In this document: positions 59,929-64,000 of the stretch, one piece after another
Layout: each line of letters starts with the position of its first letter
How positions within the stretch are numbered: position 1 is the first letter of the stretch
Assembly (NCBI GenBank): GCA_015056915.1
Contig: SVFK01000004.1
Location: 1 to 64,000 of the forward strand
DNA: 64,000 nt
Reading direction: 5' to 3'
From: Lachnospiraceae bacterium
Lineage (GTDB): Bacteria > Bacillota > Clostridia > Lachnospirales > Lachnospiraceae
Position numbers and translations under genes: made by a program
The notes under the pieces: model-generated
What the model was told of the DNA's origin: nothing
What the model saw: the letters and a program-made list of their open reading frames with translations, nothing else
The model's database searches: none

Positions 59929-61485
59929 TTAATCTCTGGTAGCATTCTCCGTCTTCACATAGAGAATACCGTCCACCACCTTCACGGAATCAGCTCCCGG
60001 GAAGGAAACCATTTCCATATATTCCTCGGTATAATAAATCTCTCCCACCGCTTCTACATCCAGGAAATTCAGGGTGGCTCCCAGATAATTTTTCATAAAT
60101 ACCTGATAATTCTCCGCGGTATATAAAAGCGTATCACCGCTTAAGCCTATCATATTACCGGTAACCTCTTCCGTAATGTCAGTGGTAGGGAATTCTTCAT
60201 ATCCCACCACGCCCATAATGGCAATAGGAATACCCTGATAATACCCTTCCGTCTGTTCTATCCGGTCAAGTAAACGCACGCAATAGGCATATGTCTTTTC
60301 ATAACGCTTTTCCAGATTGGAATAGCCGATATGATCCATTACTGCATAGTTGAATACTAACACTGACACCGCTGCTGCCAGTGCCCATTCCAACCATGTG
60401 GAGCATCTGCTCAACCTTCCGTAACGACTGACAAAGGCCATCGCCAGAACCGGATACAATACCCACTGATAACGCATCAGCAAGTGATAATTTACCTCCG
60501 GCGAGATAATCAGTATCATATTGGTGGCAATGGGCAATCCCACCACCAACATACCTATTATAACGAAAAAGCCCAGCTTCTTCCACCATTTTCTCTGAAA
60601 AATAAGTGTTATCAGCACCAGCAGCACTGCTGCCGCCAAAATCAGGATGGCAGCCACTGAGAAAATATTGTTGCACAAAATATTTCCCTTTACCGTAAAC
60701 ACCAGAAAATCCTTGTAAATATCACCGATTCCGGCAAGCAGTCCCGATTCCGCAGCTCCTGCCGTAGTCATACCGCTGATTCCCTGATAATCTGCCAGTT
60801 CCTTGCCTTGAACCTTCAAAAGTATCTGCAGAATAATATAATACAAGCCGACACCAATCACACCCATATACAGATAATGGAGACTTGTCTTTAGCTTGTC
60901 CTTCCACGCTCCCTCTTCTATCAGGAGCACCAGAATACAATAAATACACAAAATAACAGCAAAGGGCAAATATGCCTGATAGATACCCATGCTGAATGCC
61001 AGACACACAGCTCCCGGCAGGAAGCCGCGCTTGTATCGCTTGGTAAACAGCACCGATAAAATTGCCAAAAGCAGTGCCAGCATATAGCCATCCAACGTAA
61101 ACACATAGGCAAAGGTAGATGCCAGTGCCGGAAAAGCAACCAACAATCCTGCTGTCAAAATTATGACAATCGTGTCATGTATTTCCAATATTTCCGTCAA
61201 TGCCACTGCTGCACAGGCGAGGAATACAATCCCCAGAAGACCTATCAGCCACGGCAGAGTAAAGTAGGAAGAGAAGCCGCAAGCCACTGTCAAAAACCAT
61301 CTGCCGGAGGTAATCATATTCTGGTCAAAATACATGCTGCCCAGACCGTCATGATTGGGGATATCGGACAGCATCACCGGAAGATGAATCAGAAGCCCCA
61401 GAAGAAGGGCTGAGATAAAAGCTATCTTCCACTCTCTCTTTATTTTCTTTTTACATAGGGTTACCACTTCATTGGGAGTTATCAT
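59929..61485 (-). CDS. GtrII-like membrane glycosyltransferase
   Basis: 518 residues with about eleven membrane segments. The N-terminal loop has SDIPNHDGLGSMYFDQNMITSGRWFL, the acidic NHDG and GRW signature of GtrII-type glucosyltransferases, then repeated hydrophobic segments and a soluble outer tail of about 120 residues. It should take a sugar from the carrier loaded by the GT2 enzyme encoded just downstream and add it outside. ATG 61485 has GAGGT at 11 bp. Confidence 0.88.
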   Translation of the reverse strand: MITPNEVVTLCKKKIKREWKIAFISALLLGLLIHLPVMLSDIPNHDGLGSMYFDQNMITSGRWFLTVACGFSSYFTLPWLIGLLGIVFLACAAVALTEILEIHDTIVIILTAGLLVAFPALASTFAYVFTLDGYMLALLLAILSVLFTKRYKRGFLPGAVCLAFSMGIYQAYLPFAVILCIYCILVLLIEEGAWKDKLKTSLHYLYMGVIGVGLYYIILQILLKVQGKELADYQGISGMTTAGAAESGLLAGIGDIYKDFLVFTVKGNILCNNIFSVAAILILAAAVLLVLITLIFQRKWWKKLGFFVIIGMLVVGLPIATNMILIISPEVNYHLLMRYQWVLYPVLAMAFVSRYGRLSRCSTWLEWALAAAVSVLVFNYAVMDHIGYSNLEKRYEKTYAYCVRLLDRIEQTEGYYQGIPIAIMGVVGYEEFPTTDITEEVTGNMIGLSGDTLLYTAENYQVFMKNYLGATLNFLDVEAVGEIYYTEEYMEMVSFPGADSVKVVDGILYVKTENATRD

Positions 61486-61499
61486 TGCTTTGTGTACCT

Positions 61500-62357
61500 C
61501 TAATTTGTTTTCGTTAACTTGTTTGCTATTGTTTCTGCCAGCAGGGTGCGGCCCGCTTCGTTGGGATGCACACCGTCAATGGTATAACGCATCCAGTCCT
61601 CCTGTACCTCATGGGGATAAACCTCATGATACAGGTCAATTACTTCTATGTCCATTTCTTTGGCAATTTCTATTTCTGCTTCCACATAGTCCTTGAGCAA
61701 TCCGCCACCCAGATTATATTCCTCACAGGTGAGTGCCCCCTCCTGATACCAGGTATAGGTAGGTGTAACCAACACCACCCGGATATCCGGATAAGCCTCT
61801 TGAATATCTCTGACCGCACTTCGCAATGCACCCGTAAAGGTATATTCATCATACAGGTCTTTTTCCGGGTAAATCGTGATTCCAGCGTGATAATCATTGA
61901 TACCCGCGCACAGCAGAATCGTATCTACTGTGTCATAATCTACTGCCTCAAGTTCATCAATCACCTGAACAAAATGCTCTGTGCCGCTTTCCCGGATTCG
62001 CGCCGTCTGCTGTGTTCCGAAATCCTCTGTTGCAATCGCCTCAGCAAGAGAAACCACAGATAAGCTGTCCTTCGTATAGGCAACTCTCTTATCCTCATCC
62101 ATACAGCTCATACAAGTGCCTCCCATGGCTCCGTTATACACGGCTTGTCCCAATAGGACACCAATTTGGGCGGGAACAGAAGTCTCATTACGGTGCTGTC
62201 CCACAATACTGTCGCCTAATATCACCATTGCATATTGTTGCTTTTGATTGTCCCTGCTCTGCAGCATGACCGCCAGCCCTGTCACAATCAGAAAACACGC
62301 AAGGGCAATAACACTATATATGATTTTGTTTTGATTGTCTTTCAGCTTCTTTTTCAT
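61500..62357 (-). CDS. Membrane-anchored SGNH/GDSL hydrolase
   Basis: 285 residues. One membrane segment (IIYSVIALACFLIVTGLAVML, about 11-31). SGNH motifs: AMVILGDSIVGQ (Ser in GDS), YNGAMGGTCM (Gly block), ILLCAGINDYHAG (Asn) and TIDGVHPNEAGRTLLAE (Asp and His). All catalytic residues are present, so it is an active outer esterase or acyltransferase, likely for O-acyl groups of the glycan. It is 3 bp after the pseG stop. Confidence 0.9.
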   Translation of the reverse strand: MKKKLKDNQNKIIYSVIALACFLIVTGLAVMLQSRDNQKQQYAMVILGDSIVGQHRNETSVPAQIGVLLGQAVYNGAMGGTCMSCMDEDKRVAYTKDSLSVVSLAEAIATEDFGTQQTARIRESGTEHFVQVIDELEAVDYDTVDTILLCAGINDYHAGITIYPEKDLYDEYTFTGALRSAVRDIQEAYPDIRVVLVTPTYTWYQEGALTCEEYNLGGGLLKDYVEAEIEIAKEMDIEVIDLYHEVYPHEVQEDWMRYTIDGVHPNEAGRTLLAETIANKLTKTN

Positions 62358-62360
62358 GCT

Positions 62361-63398
62361 CTATCTATTTCCTAAGTCGCATAGGGTCTGCGCAATTCGC
62401 ATTGCTCCCTGGCCGTCTACCAGTTGTCTTTCTTTGATACTGTATGCTTCTCTGGCTCTTTTATTATGAATTAACCTATTAAGATTTTGGGCAATATCGT
62501 CAAACAAAGCTTCCTTCTTATCCAGATAATTCCCGCCAAAGCATATCATCTCTTTAGCAACTAATGCTTCTACCTGTTTTTCCTGATTCTCAGCAAAAGA
62601 AAAACAGATGAAGGGGATTCCTACCGCACACAATTCATACACAGTAGCCCCTGCCGCTGTGATGGCAACATCACACTGCTGCATCAGCTCTGCCATATTT
62701 TTCACATTGCAATGAATATGAATTTGCGGATATTGCATTTGCATCCGCTCAAGTAACTCTCTGTTTTCATTGAATGCACCACATACCACATGGTACTCCA
62801 AACATCTAGTGTCTTCCAGACGCATAAATTCAATCAAAAGCCGTCCTGCCAGATTATATTGATCGCTGCCTCCGGTGGTTATTAATACTTTTTCAGCCTT
62901 ATCTCTAATTGTCTTGATTGAATGGGCACAAAATTCATCTCGCAATGGGGCATATGACAGTCCTAACAAAAATTGCATGTCCGTTCTTGCCGCGTTTTGC
63001 AAATAGGGAAGCTGCTCTGCAAAAATATTATAATTAATCATTACGTCCGCAGGATAAGAAAAGCTACCCAAATCATCCATATACACAACTTTAGTGTGTT
63101 CTCCAAGCTTTTCTAAATAATCAGCCGTAGCATAATAGCTGTCCACAAGGCAGAGCTTCGGCTGTTCCTTTTCTAACAGGGAAGTAATAATCGGCAATTC
63201 CTCGCACAAATTGGTATAGTCCACATTCAGCACTCTATAATTCTGACCATTTGCCTCCAGCAATTCTACCGCCGAGTCATCTGACACCAGGAAACAGACT
63301 TCTCTTCCAAGCCTTTTTAATGCCTTGGCGATTGTCATACAACGCATTACATGTCCTGCGCCTATCTTTTTATTTGCATCTGCCCGAATCCAAATCAT
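62361..63398 (-). CDS. pseG: UDP-2,4-diacetamido-2,4,6-trideoxy-beta-L-altropyranose hydrolase
   Basis: 345 residues of the MurG-like GT-B fold. Motifs: MIWIRADANKKIGAGHVMRCMTIAKAL (with the catalytic His in GHVMRC), VDSYYATADYL, VYMDDL, LITTGGSD and AITAAGATVYELCAVGIPFICF. PseG removes UDP in the pseudaminic acid pathway. The other Pse enzymes are not in the window and would lie to the right if the cluster continues. ATG 63398 lies 3 bp after the MaoC gene stop. Confidence 0.9.
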   Translation of the reverse strand: MIWIRADANKKIGAGHVMRCMTIAKALKRLGREVCFLVSDDSAVELLEANGQNYRVLNVDYTNLCEELPIITSLLEKEQPKLCLVDSYYATADYLEKLGEHTKVVYMDDLGSFSYPADVMINYNIFAEQLPYLQNAARTDMQFLLGLSYAPLRDEFCAHSIKTIRDKAEKVLITTGGSDQYNLAGRLLIEFMRLEDTRCLEYHVVCGAFNENRELLERMQMQYPQIHIHCNVKNMAELMQQCDVAITAAGATVYELCAVGIPFICFSFAENQEKQVEALVAKEMICFGGNYLDKKEALFDDIAQNLNRLIHNKRAREAYSIKERQLVDGQGAMRIAQTLCDLGNR

Positions 63399-63401
63399 AC
63401 C

Positions 63402-63809
63402 CTATCCTTCAAACAATACCTTTGCGTTTCCCTCCAATATACAGCTGCCATCCTCGCTGTACAGATTCGTTTCCAGTGTTAATATTTTCTTATGAATCTC
63501 TATAATTTTTACCTTTGCCGTCACCCTTTGATTGATATACACCGGTTTCATAAATCTTGCATTCTGTTCCAAATAAATGCTTCCTTTTCCGGGAAATTGC
63601 GTTCCGATTATTTTAGACAAGAATCCTGTCAGCAAAATACCATGGACAATTCTTGCCCCAAAACGGCTTTGTGCTGCATATTGCTCATCTGTATGCAATG
63701 GGTTATCATCTCCTGAGAGCTCCGCAAATAAGTCCACATCACTTTGCGTAAATATTCTTTGTGCAATAACCTCTTGCCCTACATAAAAATCATTTTCTCT
63801 CTCACTCAT
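63402..63809 (-). CDS. MaoC-like hotdog-fold dehydratase
   Basis: 135 residues. It has the MaoC/R-hydratase set: FYVGQEVIAQRIFTQSDVDLFAELSGDDNPLHTDEQYA (catalytic Asp and His in GDDNPLH), RIVHGILLTGFLSKIIG and a hotdog tail. It would hydrate or dehydrate an acyl thioester, perhaps making the acyl group for sugar N- or O-acylation by the next enzyme. The ATG at 63809 overlaps the upstream acyltransferase stop; a TTG at 63815 is the alternative. Confidence 0.88.
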   Translation of the reverse strand: MSERENDFYVGQEVIAQRIFTQSDVDLFAELSGDDNPLHTDEQYAAQSRFGARIVHGILLTGFLSKIIGTQFPGKGSIYLEQNARFMKPVYINQRVTAKVKIIEIHKKILTLETNLYSEDGSCILEGNAKVLFEG

Positions 63810-64000
63810 TGACAATCTCCCTCAAAAAGCTTTCCTCAAGAGCAAGGATATCCTTTTTGCGCTCACTCTTTCTTCTTGCAGGAATTCCCGTATAAATAGA
63901 CCAGGGTTCTGTAGAACGATTACACAGGCTCATGCTCCCGACAGCTGTCCCCTCCTCTATCACTACATTGGGGAGAATCACAGAATTACACCCTACGATG
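63802..64000 (-). CDS. Hexapeptide-repeat acyltransferase, C-terminal part
   Basis: The frame is open to the right edge of the window, so the start is outside. The last 65 residues read GCNSVILPNVVIEEGTAVGS, then NRSTEPWSIYTGIPARRKSERKKD and an acidic helix. The stepwise hexads and the EPWSIYTGIPAR ending are the mark of left-handed beta-helix acetyltransferases that modify sugars. Its stop overlaps the MaoC start (ATGAGTGA), so the two are translationally coupled. It may be the N-acetyl- or acyltransferase of the PseG-linked sugar. Confidence 0.85.
   Translation of the reverse strand, partial: IVGCNSVILPNVVIEEGTAVGSMSLCNRSTEPWSIYTGIPARRKSERKKDILALEESFLREIVNE

Noticed and set aside
1..64000. 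tRNA, rRNA or prophage genes
   Set aside because: No tRNA-like cloverleaf with CCA end, rRNA stretch, integrase or phage structural gene was recognised by eye.

Overview
The window looks like a chromosomal segment of a Lachnospiraceae-type member of the Clostridia. This rests on family content and style: a Csp-like subtilase, PdaA-type deacetylase, LCP protein, DUF6077 membrane proteins, GH25 lysozymes with long membrane-anchored N-termini, a TIR/beta-propeller protein, DUF3990/DUF3791 genes, strong AGGAGG-type ribosome binding sites and sigma-A promoters with 17-bp spacers. No rRNA or tRNA gene and no CRISPR array was found. Almost all genes lie on the minus strand.

Layout. 1-2.3 kb is scarred accessory DNA: an IS256-type transposase fragment joined to a truncated flavodoxin gene, a 24-bp tandem duplication, a stand-alone PD-(D/E)XK-like protein and a noncoding 64-bp tandem repeat array. 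2.3-14.2 kb holds guaA, pdaA, a subtilase, a metal P-type ATPase with a separate HMA protein, an EamA transporter and a GntR/ABC operon with a clear promoter and operator. 14.2-16.4 kb holds a three-gene DUF3990/DUF3791 module (toxin-antitoxin candidate), an unknown gene and an internally deleted methyltransferase. 16.4-22.5 kb holds clpX, a SPOUT rRNA/tRNA methyltransferase, htrA and glmS.

22.6-46 kb is a surface polysaccharide locus. It has LCP ligase, polyprenyl-phosphate sugar transferase, several GT2 glycosyltransferases, phosphoglucomutase, rfbA/B/C (no rfbD), a Wzm/Wzt-type ABC exporter whose ATPase has an extra C-terminal domain, a methyltransferase-kinase fusion like the chain terminator WbdD, two GH25 lysozymes and an SGNH protein. 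A 55-residue ferredoxin sits on the opposite strand inside it.

46-52.5 kb is a conflict/signalling island: a TIR-TM-coiled coil-beta-propeller protein preceded by a DHH phosphoesterase, then an orphan Rhs C-terminal fragment and a Hint-containing polymorphic toxin. 52.7-64 kb is a second glycan operon: GT-C-like membrane proteins, DUF6077, WecE/RffA aminotransferase, GT2, GtrII, SGNH, PseG, a MaoC protein and the end of a hexapeptide acyltransferase. It suggests transfer of unusual amino- or nonulosonic-type sugars to the surface.

The most unusual noncoding signal is a family of long hairpins (4966-5197 and 18138-18302, possibly 30913-30986) that share a loop/junction module around GACATCTACAGGAG...AAGTTGC. 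One half of the first hairpin also recurs as a 20-bp exact match inside the 3' end of the SPOUT methyltransferase gene, where it encodes an extra C-terminal tail.
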